Below are positions 1 to 6,488 of a stretch of DNA of 25,471 nt, one piece after another. The position numbers and the translations under genes were made by a program. The notes beneath the pieces are model-generated. The model made no database searches. It was not told the DNA's origin and saw nothing but the letters and a program-made list of their open reading frames with translations. This DNA comes from a virus. How positions within the stretch are numbered: position 1 is the stretch's first letter; each line of letters begins with the position of its first letter. Location: the IMG/VR virus record IMGVR_UViG_3300042563_001137, positions 1 through 25,471 of that record. One strand, written 5' to 3'.

Positions 1-2
1 CA

Positions 3-206
3 CTATCGGGATTCTTAGATATCTTTGAAGGTAGACTCAATAAACTAAGAGACACTTTAAAAAAAGAATTGGAAAAATCTAAATCTGAAAGATGTAGAAC
101 CACTATTAAAAGTGCATTGCGCGATGCCAAACGCCTAAAAAAGGTAGTCAAACAAGGAAGAGAAGATCATAAGCAAAACTGTCCGCATTGTGGTGGCAAA
201 ATATAA
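3..206 (+). CDS. C-terminal part of an unknown phage protein with a half zinc ribbon
   Basis: An open frame enters the window from the left and stops at TAA 204-206, giving 67 residues. It is very rich in Lys, Arg and Glu and is probably helical (residues about 10-55), then ends in CPHCGGKI, a single CxxC knuckle. The missing upstream part may carry the partner cysteines. The frame overlaps the ATG at 188 of the next reading frame, but the better start for that next gene is ATG 218, which leaves 11 bases between the genes. I do not recognise the family. A small helical protein with a terminal zinc-binding knuckle is all that can be said. Confidence 0.6.
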   Translation, partial: LSGFLDIFEGRLNKLRDTLKKELEKSKSERCRTTIKSALRDAKRLKKVVKQGREDHKQNCPHCGGKI

Positions 207-217
207 GTATTAACTAT

Positions 218-1033
218 ATGCAAAAGACATATAGATCAATCTTTATAAGTGATGTACATCTAGGTACGAAAGATTGTCAAGCAGATAAACTAAATAATTT
301 TTTAAAACATAATTCATGTGATACATTGTATCTAGTCGGCGATATAATAGATGCATGGAAAATACAACAAAACAAATGGCGTTGGAAACAATCGCACACC
401 AACGTAGTACGCAGAGTATTAGGTCATGCCAAGCGTGGCACTAAAGTAATATTCATTGCAGGCAATCACGATGAATTCTTAAGACCAATGATACCATATG
501 GTTTTAGTTTTGGCCTAATAGAAATACATAATCAAATAGAACATATAGGTGCAGATGGTAAACACTATCTAGTAGTACACGGTGATTTGTTTGATGGCAT
601 TACAAGATTGGCGCCATGGTTATCATTTTTAGGAGATAAAGCATATGATTTCATACTTAGCCTCAACAGCAGATTTAATTGGATTCGTCATCGTTTTGGT
701 TTTGGGTACTTTAGCCTTAGCATGTTTCTTAAGCGAAAGGTCAAAAAAGCAGTAGATTTTATTTTTAAGTTTGAAGAAAATTTAGCCAACTACTGTAAGA
801 AGCGTGGCTTCGATGGCGTGATATGTGGACACATACACCACGCAGAGATTAAAGAAATCAATGGTGTTATATACATGAATGACGGCGATTGGGTTGAGTC
901 TTGTACTGCATTAGTTGAACATTGGGATGGGCATTGGGAAATAATAACCTGGACCAAGGAGAAGGATAATGTGGCTAATGATATTACTAGCAATACATTC
1001 GCAGAATCCAAAAGATCAACCGGGGAGAATTGA
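218..1033 (+). CDS. plcP: Calcineurin-like metallophosphoesterase, COG2908, PlcP-like phospholipase C candidate
   Basis: This 271-residue protein has the full set of metallophosphoesterase motifs: SDVHLG (D12, H14), GD at 41-42, GNHDE at 82-86 (N83, H84), VHGD at 120-123 (H121) and GHIHH at 204-208. The family is COG2908, which contains both LpxH (UDP-2,3-diacylglucosamine hydrolase) and the alphaproteobacterial phospholipase C PlcP. E. coli LpxH has GNRD where this protein has GNHD. The next large gene is an Agt-like glycosyltransferase, the usual partner of plcP in phosphate-starved marine alphaproteobacteria. PlcP would cut phospholipid head groups from membranes to give diacylglycerol. 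An in-frame ATG at 188 exists, but 218 sits just before the conserved core and avoids overlap. LpxH-like activity is the main alternative. Confidence 0.8.
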   Translation: MQKTYRSIFISDVHLGTKDCQADKLNNFLKHNSCDTLYLVGDIIDAWKIQQNKWRWKQSHTNVVRRVLGHAKRGTKVIFIAGNHDEFLRPMIPYGFSFGLIEIHNQIEHIGADGKHYLVVHGDLFDGITRLAPWLSFLGDKAYDFILSLNSRFNWIRHRFGFGYFSLSMFLKRKVKKAVDFIFKFEENLANYCKKRGFDGVICGHIHHAEIKEINGVIYMNDGDWVESCTALVEHWDGHWEIITWTKEKDNVANDITSNTFAESKRSTGEN

Positions 1034-1142
1034 ACTAATGTTTAATGATCAGAAAACATGTGAACAAGTTTTATCTACAATGAAATATGATTTAAAATTT
1101 AAAAGCTTTAAGGTTGAAGGTGTATGTCAAAAACAATCCTAA
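969..1142 (+). CDS. Small conserved-looking phage protein overlapping both neighbours
   Basis: A 57-residue frame begins at ATG 969 inside the 3' end of the phosphoesterase gene and ends at TAA 1140-1142, 19 bases into the glycosyltransferase gene. A clear Shine-Dalgarno AAGGAGA at 956-962 lies 6 bases before the ATG, which favours 969 over the internal ATG at 1038. The protein starts with a short hydrophobic stretch (MWLMILLAIHS), then has a compact body with two cysteines and ends in VEGVCQKQS. It resembles the small N-terminally hydrophobic proteins common in marine T4-like phages. Function is unknown. The double overlap suggests translational coupling of all three genes. Confidence 0.7.
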   Translation: MWLMILLAIHSQNPKDQPGRIELMFNDQKTCEQVLSTMKYDLKFKSFKVEGVCQKQS

Positions 1143-2131
1143 TCGTCACAGATAACTTACCTAATCAAATAAATGGTGTTGTTACCACTTACAAAAATAT
1201 TGAAGCGTGTGCGATTCGGGACAACTATCGTGTTGTATATCTTGATCCCGGGAGGTTCCGCTATGTTGATTGCCCTGGCTACAACGAAGTCAAGATTGCC
1301 TTTCCCTGGAAAATGGGCCAGATATTTGAGGAGATCAATCCGGATCATATCCATATCGCCACCGAAGGTCCTGTGGGTCTGTGTGCTAGACAATATCTTG
1401 ACAAACGCGGTTATCGCTATAACACTGCTTATCATACTAAGTTTCCAGAAGGAATTAGAAAGTTGTTTGGCGTACCTGAAGCCATTACTTGGCCTTTAGT
1501 TCGTTGGTTCCATAAGCATAGCGGTAAGGTATTGACCACTACAACCACGATGGTTAATGAATTAAAAGAGCAAGGTTTTGGTACAGAAGTTATTCCTTGG
1601 ACGCGAGGTGTAGATAGAACTATTTTTAAACCAGAACACAGAGCAGAAACTGTTTCTAAATACATATTATGTGTTAGTCGTGTTAGTAAAGAAAAAAATC
1701 TAGAAGCATTTTTTGAACTGGACTATCCTGGATATCTTAAAGTTATGGTGGGCGATGGTCCTATGTTAGAAACCTATAAAAAGAAATACCCCGATGTACA
1801 TTTCACCGGATACAAAACGGGAATAGATTTAGCTAGATATTATGCAAATGCAGAGGTGTTTGTATTTCCAAGTCAATGGGAAACTTTTGGAATAGTTATG
1901 ATAGAGGCAATGGCATGCGGCACTCCTGTAGCTGCCTATTCTGTAACTGGCCCAAAAGATGTAATAGAAGAGGGATTGACCGGATATATGTCATCGCTAG
2001 ACCAAGGATTAGTAATTTCTGTAGATAAATGTTTACAACTTGATAGAAAAAAAGTGGTTGAAGGTAGTAAAAGATGGAGCTGGGAGAATGCATGGCAAAT
2101 ATTTAAAAATAACCTCGTAGATAAGGAATAA
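1124..2131 (+). CDS. agt: GT4-family glycosyltransferase, Agt-like (glycolipid synthase candidate)
   Basis: This 335-residue GT-B glycosyltransferase starts with the acceptor-domain pattern ILIVTDNLPNQINGVVTT (residues 5-22). It contains HIATEGPVG (77-85) and TAYHTKFPE (101-109). The donor domain has VSRVSKEKN (184-192), GDGP (210-213) and the retaining GT4 E-x7-E motif at E253 and E261 in the WETFGIVMIEAMACGTPVA region. These features match the SQDG/mannosyltransferase-like clade that includes Agrobacterium Agt. Agt places glucose or glucuronate on diacylglycerol to make phosphorus-free glycolipids. Its position just after the PlcP-like gene supports the same role here: PlcP makes diacylglycerol and Agt glycosylates it. 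Sugar donor and acceptor are inferred. The start overlaps the preceding small gene, and AAGG lies 8 bases upstream. Confidence 0.8.
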   Translation: MSKTILIVTDNLPNQINGVVTTYKNIEACAIRDNYRVVYLDPGRFRYVDCPGYNEVKIAFPWKMGQIFEEINPDHIHIATEGPVGLCARQYLDKRGYRYNTAYHTKFPEGIRKLFGVPEAITWPLVRWFHKHSGKVLTTTTTMVNELKEQGFGTEVIPWTRGVDRTIFKPEHRAETVSKYILCVSRVSKEKNLEAFFELDYPGYLKVMVGDGPMLETYKKKYPDVHFTGYKTGIDLARYYANAEVFVFPSQWETFGIVMIEAMACGTPVAAYSVTGPKDVIEEGLTGYMSSLDQGLVISVDKCLQLDRKKVVEGSKRWSWENAWQIFKNNLVDKE

Positions 2132-2134
2132 ATA
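2127..2134 (+). promoter_or_regulatory. Possible late-type promoter (AATAAATA)
   Basis: AATAAATA at 2127-2134 differs at one base from the T4 late promoter TATAAATA and lies 23 bases before the ATG at 2157. It overlaps the stop codon of the glycosyltransferase and forms a short inverted repeat, TAAATA-CT-TATTTA, at 2129-2142. AT-rich DNA makes chance matches common, so this is weak. Confidence 0.3.
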
Positions 2135-2156
2135 CTTATTTAAATGAGGAGCCATT

Positions 2157-2456
2157 ATGCGAAAAATAGCAATGGCGTTCCTATTCTGCCTAACTAGCTC
2201 TATAGCAAACGCCCAGGAGATTATCGATTTAACCAAACCAATGAAATGTTCTGACGCACAAACCGTTATGAATTATTTCTTAGATATTCACCAAGAAAAA
2301 CCAATTTGGGTAGGCAAAACAGTACACAATACACATATTACATTACTAGCAAATAAAGAAAAAAGATCATGGACTGTGATTGAGTATGATGCTAGATTGG
2401 CGTGTGTTTTAGGCGCAGGCGAAGAAAAAACAAGCAGTAACTTAGAAAATCTTTGA
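2157..2456 (+). CDS. Small secreted phage protein with signal peptide
   Basis: This 99-residue protein has a textbook signal peptide: MRK, a hydrophobic core AMAFLFCLTSSI, and an ANA cleavage site before QEIID at about residue 19. The mature part has two cysteines (in MKCSDAQT and ARLACVLG) that could form a disulfide in the periplasm. GAGGAG at 2143-2148 gives a good ribosome site. Similar short exported proteins occur in marine T4-like phages, but I know of no assigned function. It sits between the lipid genes and the Nudix gene in the same direction. A role at the host envelope is plausible from export alone. Confidence 0.75.
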   Translation: MRKIAMAFLFCLTSSIANAQEIIDLTKPMKCSDAQTVMNYFLDIHQEKPIWVGKTVHNTHITLLANKEKRSWTVIEYDARLACVLGAGEEKTSSNLENL

Positions 2457-2473
2457 CACATAAAATATAGATT

Positions 2474-2923
2474 ATGATCATACCAGAAAAACAATATAAA
2501 CAAATTATTAATAGCACCGTCAATTTATGTGTTGACGTGTGTTTGAGATATAATGATAAAGTTCTATTAATCAAAAGAACTGAAGAACCCTGCAAAGGGG
2601 TTTTTTGGCCAGTCGGTGGCCGAATCCATAAAGGCGAAAAAGCTGTAGAGGCTGCACGCCGAAAAATCAAAGAAGAAATTGGTATAGATTTTAAAGGCGA
2701 TCTATATCCTATGGGGTTTTACGAAGACCGATACAAAGAAAATTCGTTTTCCAAAAATACAGACTATTGTACATTAAGTATTGTGTTTGCCGGAGATCTA
2801 GAAGGTCTTCCAAACATCGTATTAGATAAAACATCTGAAGAAATTGGATTTTTTGACGAATTGCCAAGCAGATTCAAAGTGCAAACATTCGCTAACGATT
2901 TTGCAATAGAAGGCTGGGTATAA
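2474..2923 (+). CDS. Nudix hydrolase, GDP-mannose mannosyl hydrolase-like
   Basis: This 149-residue protein carries one Nudix box: G49-x5-E55-x7-R63, then K64-I65-K66-E67-E68-I69-G70-I71. The metal-binding pair E67/E68 is present, but the first Glu of the usual REUxEE pattern is Lys (K64). The GGR just at the start of the box and the following FYEDRY region resemble GDP-mannose mannosyl hydrolase (Gmm/NudD) members more than MutT. It would hydrolyse a nucleoside diphosphate sugar or similar compound in the cytoplasm. Given the sugar genes elsewhere in the window, an NDP-sugar substrate is reasonable but not shown. There is no clear Shine-Dalgarno before ATG 2474. Confidence 0.8.
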   Translation: MIIPEKQYKQIINSTVNLCVDVCLRYNDKVLLIKRTEEPCKGVFWPVGGRIHKGEKAVEAARRKIKEEIGIDFKGDLYPMGFYEDRYKENSFSKNTDYCTLSIVFAGDLEGLPNIVLDKTSEEIGFFDELPSRFKVQTFANDFAIEGWV

Positions 2924-2926
2924 ATA
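2919..2926 (+). promoter_or_regulatory. T4-type late promoter candidate TATAAATA
   Basis: An exact TATAAATA lies across the stop codon of the Nudix gene, 53 bases before the ATG at 2980. T4 late promoters consist of this motif alone, recognised by gp55 with the gp33 coactivator. gp33 is encoded in this window at 21029. The downstream membrane protein and holin-like gene fit late expression. Confidence 0.5.
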
Positions 2927-2979
2927 ACAGTATGGCCTATGTCTGGCCGTGAATTTTAATCATTTAAAGGAAATACAAA

Positions 2980-3228
2980 ATGGAAATTATCATCATCATT
3001 ATCGCAGTTGTTGCTTTTTTGGCGTACATGCTACATATGACCAACCAAAAAGACAATAATGTTATCTCTAAAGAGATCGATCAAATAGTTGCTAAAGCAG
3101 AAGAAAAAGTTGAAGCAGCAAAAACTGAAATTAAAGAAGAAGTTGCCAAAGTTGAAGCGAAAGCTGAAGCAGTAGTGACCGAAGTTAAAGAAACCGTTAA
3201 GCGCGGAAGAAAGAAAAAAGCCAGTTAA
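2980..3228 (+). CDS. Membrane-anchored Ala/Glu/Lys-rich helical protein
   Basis: This 82-residue protein has one N-terminal membrane segment (about residues 2-18, six consecutive Ile then AVVAFLAYML). A long charged helix follows, built from repeating EEKVEAA, TEIKEEV and AKVEAKA blocks (residues about 32-72), with a basic tail RGRKKKAS. The layout suggests a protein anchored in the inner membrane with a cytoplasmic coiled coil or amphipathic helix. The ribosome site AAAGGAAA lies 8 bases upstream. It is followed by the holin-like gene, so a role in lysis timing or membrane interaction is conceivable. No family is recognised, and low-complexity helices make homology searches unreliable here. 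Confidence 0.7.
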   Translation: MEIIIIIIAVVAFLAYMLHMTNQKDNNVISKEIDQIVAKAEEKVEAAKTEIKEEVAKVEAKAEAVVTEVKETVKRGRKKKAS

Positions 3229-3280
3229 GTCTATAGTATGATTTTGTGGTGGCGTATGATAATAATAAAAGGAGAAAATT

Positions 3281-3694
3281 ATGCCAGCATGGGACGAACA
3301 CGCAAACGAGGAGAAAAAGAACCCTACTCCATTTAATACTAATGCAATTCCGCCCGCAGGATATGTATCAGGTAACCCTGATATGTTGAAAAGCACCGGC
3401 GGCGCTATGCAAGAAGGCGCCGATGTATTAGTTAAAAATGATAATTCAGATTGGATTAACAAAAAATGGCGACCAGCAATGGGATGGGTTTACATGGCGA
3501 CATGTACAGCTGATTTTGTACTATTCCCAGTACTATGGTCATTGTTACAAGCACTAAGTAATGGTGCAGTCACAAATCAATGGCAACCATTAACACTGCA
3601 AGGTGCAGGGTTATATCATATAGCAATGGGTGCCGTACTCGGTATTGCTGCTTATGGACGTACTAAAGAAAAAGTAGCCGGCGCAGCTGGTTAA
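3281..3694 (+). CDS. Putative holin (3-TM/GTA-holin-like membrane protein)
   Basis: The 137-residue protein has a hydrophilic N-terminal third. It then has the pattern KWRPAMGWVYMATCTADF (about residues 65-82), a hydrophobic stretch FVLFPVLWSLLQAL (82-95) and a third hydrophobic segment GLYHIAMGAVLGIAAYG (about 112-128), ending in RTKEKVAGAAG. The WRP-W start followed by two or three membrane segments and a basic tail resembles the phage and gene-transfer-agent holin family with three membrane segments. AAAGGAG lies 8 bases before the ATG. The endolysin candidate lies far away at 17590, which is common in T4-like genomes. An unrelated membrane protein remains possible. Confidence 0.6.
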   Translation: MPAWDEHANEEKKNPTPFNTNAIPPAGYVSGNPDMLKSTGGAMQEGADVLVKNDNSDWINKKWRPAMGWVYMATCTADFVLFPVLWSLLQALSNGAVTNQWQPLTLQGAGLYHIAMGAVLGIAAYGRTKEKVAGAAG

Positions 3695-3707
3695 TATAGT
3701 TATGAAA

Positions 3708-3730
3708 AAGTGCGGGGCAATCCCGCACTT
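3708..3730. terminator. Perfect 9-bp hairpin between the holin-like gene and the next promoter
   Basis: AAGTGCGGG at 3708-3716 and CCCGCACTT at 3722-3730 form a 9-bp GC-rich stem with a 5-base loop. The T tract is better in the minus direction (GAAAAAG precedes the stem), while the plus strand reads TTCTGTT after it. It lies just before the promoter at 3734, so it probably ends the upstream operon and insulates the next one. Confidence 0.7.
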
Positions 3731-3733
3731 CTG

Positions 3734-3762
3734 TTGACATTTATAGAATTAGATATTATAAT
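3734..3762 (+). promoter_or_regulatory. Sigma70-type promoter, TTGACA-N17-TATAAT
   Basis: TTGACA 3734-3739 and TATAAT 3757-3762 are both perfect with a 17-base spacer, directly after a hairpin and 25 bases before the ATG at 3788. This position between operons makes it one of the most credible promoters in the window. It would drive the small gene at 3788 and the genes after it by host RNA polymerase. Confidence 0.8.
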
Positions 3763-3787
3763 TTAGTTATTATTTAAAGGAGTTGAT

Positions 3788-3952
3788 ATGGCTAATCATA
3801 AAGAACGCGATCCAAACACTACCAAATCTGGTAAACCAAAACTTCATTCAAAACCGTTAGCAGATTTGCAAACAATGGTTAAGTCTGCAAGACCAAAAAA
3901 TGTGCCAATGATTAATAAGGCGATTCAAAAGAAAGTTGGCAGGGGTCGTTAA
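3788..3952 (+). CDS. Small basic phage protein, 54 residues
   Basis: ATG 3788 opens a 54-residue frame ending at TAA 3950-3952, whose last base is the first base of the next start codon (TAATG). AAGGAG at 3777-3782 is a strong ribosome site. The protein is rich in Lys, Arg and Pro (pI clearly basic), begins MANHKERDPN and ends KKVGRGR, with no membrane segment. It may bind nucleic acid or be a small host-takeover protein, since it is first after a strong promoter. That is only a guess from charge and place. No family is recognised. Confidence 0.7.
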   Translation: MANHKERDPNTTKSGKPKLHSKPLADLQTMVKSARPKNVPMINKAIQKKVGRGR

Positions 3953-5055
3953 TGTCTGTATTTTACAATATGCCGCCACCGGCTAATGATTTTCCATCTT
4001 TTATAAACGATGCAAATAGTTTAGCAGGACAAATTGCACAGACGATTGCAGGTACAAGTGCTATATCACAGCATGACGTATTATACAATATGGTTCGTGC
4101 AAAAAATCAAAAAAATCGTTACCTTAAAGACAATTTAAAGAAAAAATTTTCAGGTCAAATTTATTTGACAGATCATATTTTTCATGCTGTTAGATATAAG
4201 CCATCTGACGCAAATATTCATTTCTTTAGCATGCAGAATGCACCTAAGATATTTGAAAATTCTATTGTTATACTAAGTAACAATAATGTGATGGTAAATA
4301 ATGAGCTAACAGCTTTAATTGAACTTTATTTAAGATCACCTACATCTGTTTTTGTAATTTGGGACTTTGACAATCACCATTGGTTTGCTTTATCCGGCAT
4401 ACTTGCGGCAATATGCGATCTTTACGTTCCAACTCATGCAGACAACCTTGAACCTTTGTCAAGATACAATAATATCATGGCTGGTCCTGTGCCTTCAGGT
4501 GTTATTCAATGGACTCGAGAATATTTACGAGATAATTTTGACATTATTAAAAATACTGTTAGATCAGATGAGCCATTGGGACATCATATTGAATATCCCC
4601 AATTTCCAATTCGACAAAAAACAGTACAAACACTAAATCGTAAATTATCAGAAGTAAAACTTGTTGATGGTTCTTACCATAGCAAAGATATGCTTGAAAG
4701 ATTTACAGAATGGTGTAGTCATAAAGCACATTGGATTGTTCCTGTTCTAAATGATGCACCTATTCGAATTTTTGATGCGTTGGTAACAGGCGGAATTCCA
4801 ATTATTCCTCGTTCTTTAAAATATCATAAAGATGTTGTAGATATTTGGGATCACGTTCTATTTTATGACTATGAAGATGTCCAAAATCCATTAATTCTAA
4901 CCGAAAAAGCGAATAACCTTTTTGACGAAAGGGGTATTTCCGGAATACTTGACAGACATGAAAAAGTATATTATAATTACCATGTAGACAACAGAGTTGA
5001 ATCAATTTTGAAAGCGGTACAAGATGAATATGGATTATCAGGACTTACTAGTTAA
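3952..5055 (+). CDS. Possible GT-B-fold glycosyltransferase-like protein
   Basis: This 367-residue protein has no obvious membrane segment. Its C-terminal half holds the pattern HWIVPVLNDAPIRIFDALVTGGIPIIP (about residues 264-290) followed by a WDHVLFYDYEDV stretch. This resembles the donor-side end of GT-B glycosyltransferases, where a conserved E or D lies near R-x-F-D/E-A-x-x-x-G-x-P-x-I. The middle part (IWDFDNHHWFALSG) is unlike anything I can name. If it is a glycosyltransferase, targets could include phage DNA bases, virion proteins or host glycans. It starts one base into the previous stop codon, and a consensus promoter for the following gene lies inside its 3' end. Function is tentative. 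Confidence 0.5.
   Translation: MSVFYNMPPPANDFPSFINDANSLAGQIAQTIAGTSAISQHDVLYNMVRAKNQKNRYLKDNLKKKFSGQIYLTDHIFHAVRYKPSDANIHFFSMQNAPKIFENSIVILSNNNVMVNNELTALIELYLRSPTSVFVIWDFDNHHWFALSGILAAICDLYVPTHADNLEPLSRYNNIMAGPVPSGVIQWTREYLRDNFDIIKNTVRSDEPLGHHIEYPQFPIRQKTVQTLNRKLSEVKLVDGSYHSKDMLERFTEWCSHKAHWIVPVLNDAPIRIFDALVTGGIPIIPRSLKYHKDVVDIWDHVLFYDYEDVQNPLILTEKANNLFDERGISGILDRHEKVYYNYHVDNRVESILKAVQDEYGLSGLTS
4949..4977 (+). promoter_or_regulatory. Sigma70-type promoter, TTGACA-N17-TATAAT
   Basis: TTGACA 4949-4954 and TATAAT 4972-4977 match the consensus perfectly with a 17-base spacer. The site is inside the 3' end of the preceding gene and 46 bases before the ATG at 5024, so it probably drives the WYL_2-like gene. 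Confidence 0.7.
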
Positions 5056-5359
5056 CACTAAAACTGGATTTGATTGGTATAAACAAGCAGATCCAAAAGA
5101 ACAAAAACTTTTCCGAGAATGGTTACAAGGTGTCCTTAAAATGGAAACTGTGTGCTTGACTTTTCGGAAGAAAGATGATACAATAAGGGAAATGAAATGC
5201 ACTCTTGTTGAATCTAAATTACCCGTAGTCGAAAAGAAGACAGATCGAGTTCGTAAAGAAAACGATGATGTGATTTCTGTTTTCGACTTAGAAAAGAACG
5301 AATGGCGTTCTTGCAGGTATGATTCAATTAAGCAAATTAACTTTACCCTTGGAGAATAA
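5024..5359 (+). CDS. WYL_2/Sm-like SH3 beta-barrel phage protein
   Basis: A 111-residue protein with the pattern VCLTFRKKDDTIREMKCTL (residues about 43-61) and, near the end, DVISVFDLEKNEWRSCRYDSI. This pair of blocks is typical of the short Sm-like/SH3 barrel proteins (WYL_2 type) widespread in T4-like phages. In these, a K-K-x-G/D-T-x-R-x-M-x-C-T-L strand is followed by a V-x-D-x-E-x-x-x-W-R-S/C strand. Members may bind nucleic acid, but no firm function is known. The start at 5024 overlaps the previous gene by 32 bases, and ATG 5030 would also work. A second promoter motif at 5156 lies inside this gene. Confidence 0.75.
   Translation: MNMDYQDLLVNTKTGFDWYKQADPKEQKLFREWLQGVLKMETVCLTFRKKDDTIREMKCTLVESKLPVVEKKTDRVRKENDDVISVFDLEKNEWRSCRYDSIKQINFTLGE
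5156..5184 (+). promoter_or_regulatory. Extended -10 promoter, TTGACT-N17-TACAAT
   Basis: TTGACT 5156-5161 and TACAAT 5179-5184 are one mismatch each from consensus, with a 17-base spacer and an extended -10 (TGA before TACAAT). It is inside the WYL_2-like gene and would transcribe the gene at 5360 from a site about 175 bases upstream. Confidence 0.5.
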
Positions 5360-6484
5360 ATGGCAACAAAACGTGAACATGATGCAAGCAAAGTTCTTCA
5401 ATCAGAACCACTAGTATCTAAACTCGATCCTTTGTCAGATGACTATACAATTACTTTGATGCGTCTTAATAATTGGTATAGTACAGAAAAGACACGGTCT
5501 GATTCCTACAAATACTATCAGCAATATGTTAAAAAGAATCGACCAACCGATGTAAAATATTTTGCCGAGGTTGAGGAAAGAGATGTTCACATTACTTATG
5601 GTTGGATGGCACGTATGCTTTTACAAGGCGCCATTGTTTCCACAGATCACCAAAAAGCATTTGACAAAAATCTTACTGGTCTAATTGATCTAGGTAAAGC
5701 TAGATTATTGACAAAAGAAACAACCGTCAAAGTCGCAGTAGCTACAACAACAGTTAAACGTACATCTATTCAAGATGCTATGAAAGAAAAAGCATCTGAG
5801 TATGTCGGTGAGCTTGAAGGCTTTATTGATGAGTTTGTTACTGAGGATAAAGAGTTCAATTTATATAATCACCTCAAAGGTAATCAAATTCCTGCTCCTT
5901 ATGTTATCACAGTTAAGAGTTGGGCAGAAAGCAAACTTACAGAATTTGAAGAAGTTGTAGATTCCAAAGATTCACAGATTGTAGAGGGTTATTCAAACTT
6001 TAACAAGCGCAAACTAAAAAGCATGGTTAAGATGTTTGAATCATTCATTGCAGATTGTGACAAATATGGTCAGTTCAAGAAAGCCAATCGTAAGCCTCGA
6101 GCAGTTCGAGAAAAACCGGCAGTTGCACAAGTTAAGAGTTTGAAATACAAACTCAAAGATGAAGAACTCGGATTAACCTCAGCCAGGGGAATAGATCTTG
6201 TAGGCGCAGAACAAGTGTGGTTGTTTAATACGAAAACTCGTAAGCTTGCAGTATACACATCCGAATCTACAAAAGGTATGACTGTTAAAGGTACTACTTT
6301 GCAGAATTGGTCTCCAGAAAAATCAAAGCAAAAGACTTTGCGTAAACCTGAAGAACAAATTAAAGATTTGATGGCGTCAGGTAAGGTCAAACTTAGAACG
6401 TTCTTGGATAGTATTAAATCCAAAGAACAAGCAGTAAACGGTCGGATAAATATAGATACAATCATTCTAAAAATTACGAGGTAA
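5360..6484 (+). CDS. Large conserved-type phage protein of unknown function
   Basis: This 374-residue soluble protein is rich in Lys and Glu and mostly helical by composition. It has a mid-section IQDAMKEKASEYVGELEGFIDEFV (around residues 132-156) and a C-terminal section ending in IDTIILKITR. GGAG lies 8 bases before ATG 5360. No signal peptide, membrane segment or catalytic motif is visible. The strong helical middle and a basic linker near residues 240-255 (KKANRKPRAVREKPA) split it into two possible domains. I associate similar proteins with marine T4-like phages but can give no role. It lies immediately before a virion-like gene, so it could be structural or a regulator. Confidence 0.7.
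   Translation: MATKREHDASKVLQSEPLVSKLDPLSDDYTITLMRLNNWYSTEKTRSDSYKYYQQYVKKNRPTDVKYFAEVEERDVHITYGWMARMLLQGAIVSTDHQKAFDKNLTGLIDLGKARLLTKETTVKVAVATTTVKRTSIQDAMKEKASEYVGELEGFIDEFVTEDKEFNLYNHLKGNQIPAPYVITVKSWAESKLTEFEEVVDSKDSQIVEGYSNFNKRKLKSMVKMFESFIADCDKYGQFKKANRKPRAVREKPAVAQVKSLKYKLKDEELGLTSARGIDLVGAEQVWLFNTKTRKLAVYTSESTKGMTVKGTTLQNWSPEKSKQKTLRKPEEQIKDLMASGKVKLRTFLDSIKSKEQAVNGRINIDTIILKITR
6445..6452 (+). promoter_or_regulatory. Possible late promoter GATAAATA
   Basis: GATAAATA at 6445-6452 differs at one base from TATAAATA and lies 36 bases before the ATG at 6489. That gene looks like a virion protein, which fits late expression. Confidence 0.35.
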
Positions 6485-6488
6485 ATAT

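Noticed and set aside
2452-2474. TTGACA followed by TATGAT before the Nudix gene
   Set aside because: The spacer is 14 bases, too short for a sigma70 promoter, unlike the 17-base family elsewhere.
3031-3462. Minus-strand 143-codon open frame rich in Phe and Asn
   Set aside because: It is the antisense of the Lys/Glu-rich helical gene at 2980 and runs across an intergenic gap. The GAA/AAA-rich gene produces the Phe-rich reading.
4367-4636. Plus-strand 89-codon Leu/Ile-rich frame
   Set aside because: Out-of-frame shadow inside the gene at 3952, without a ribosome site. The hydrophobic reading is due to AT-rich codons.
6070-6465. Minus-strand 131-codon open frame
   Set aside because: Lies fully inside the plus-strand gene at 5360, with no start context or protein pattern.
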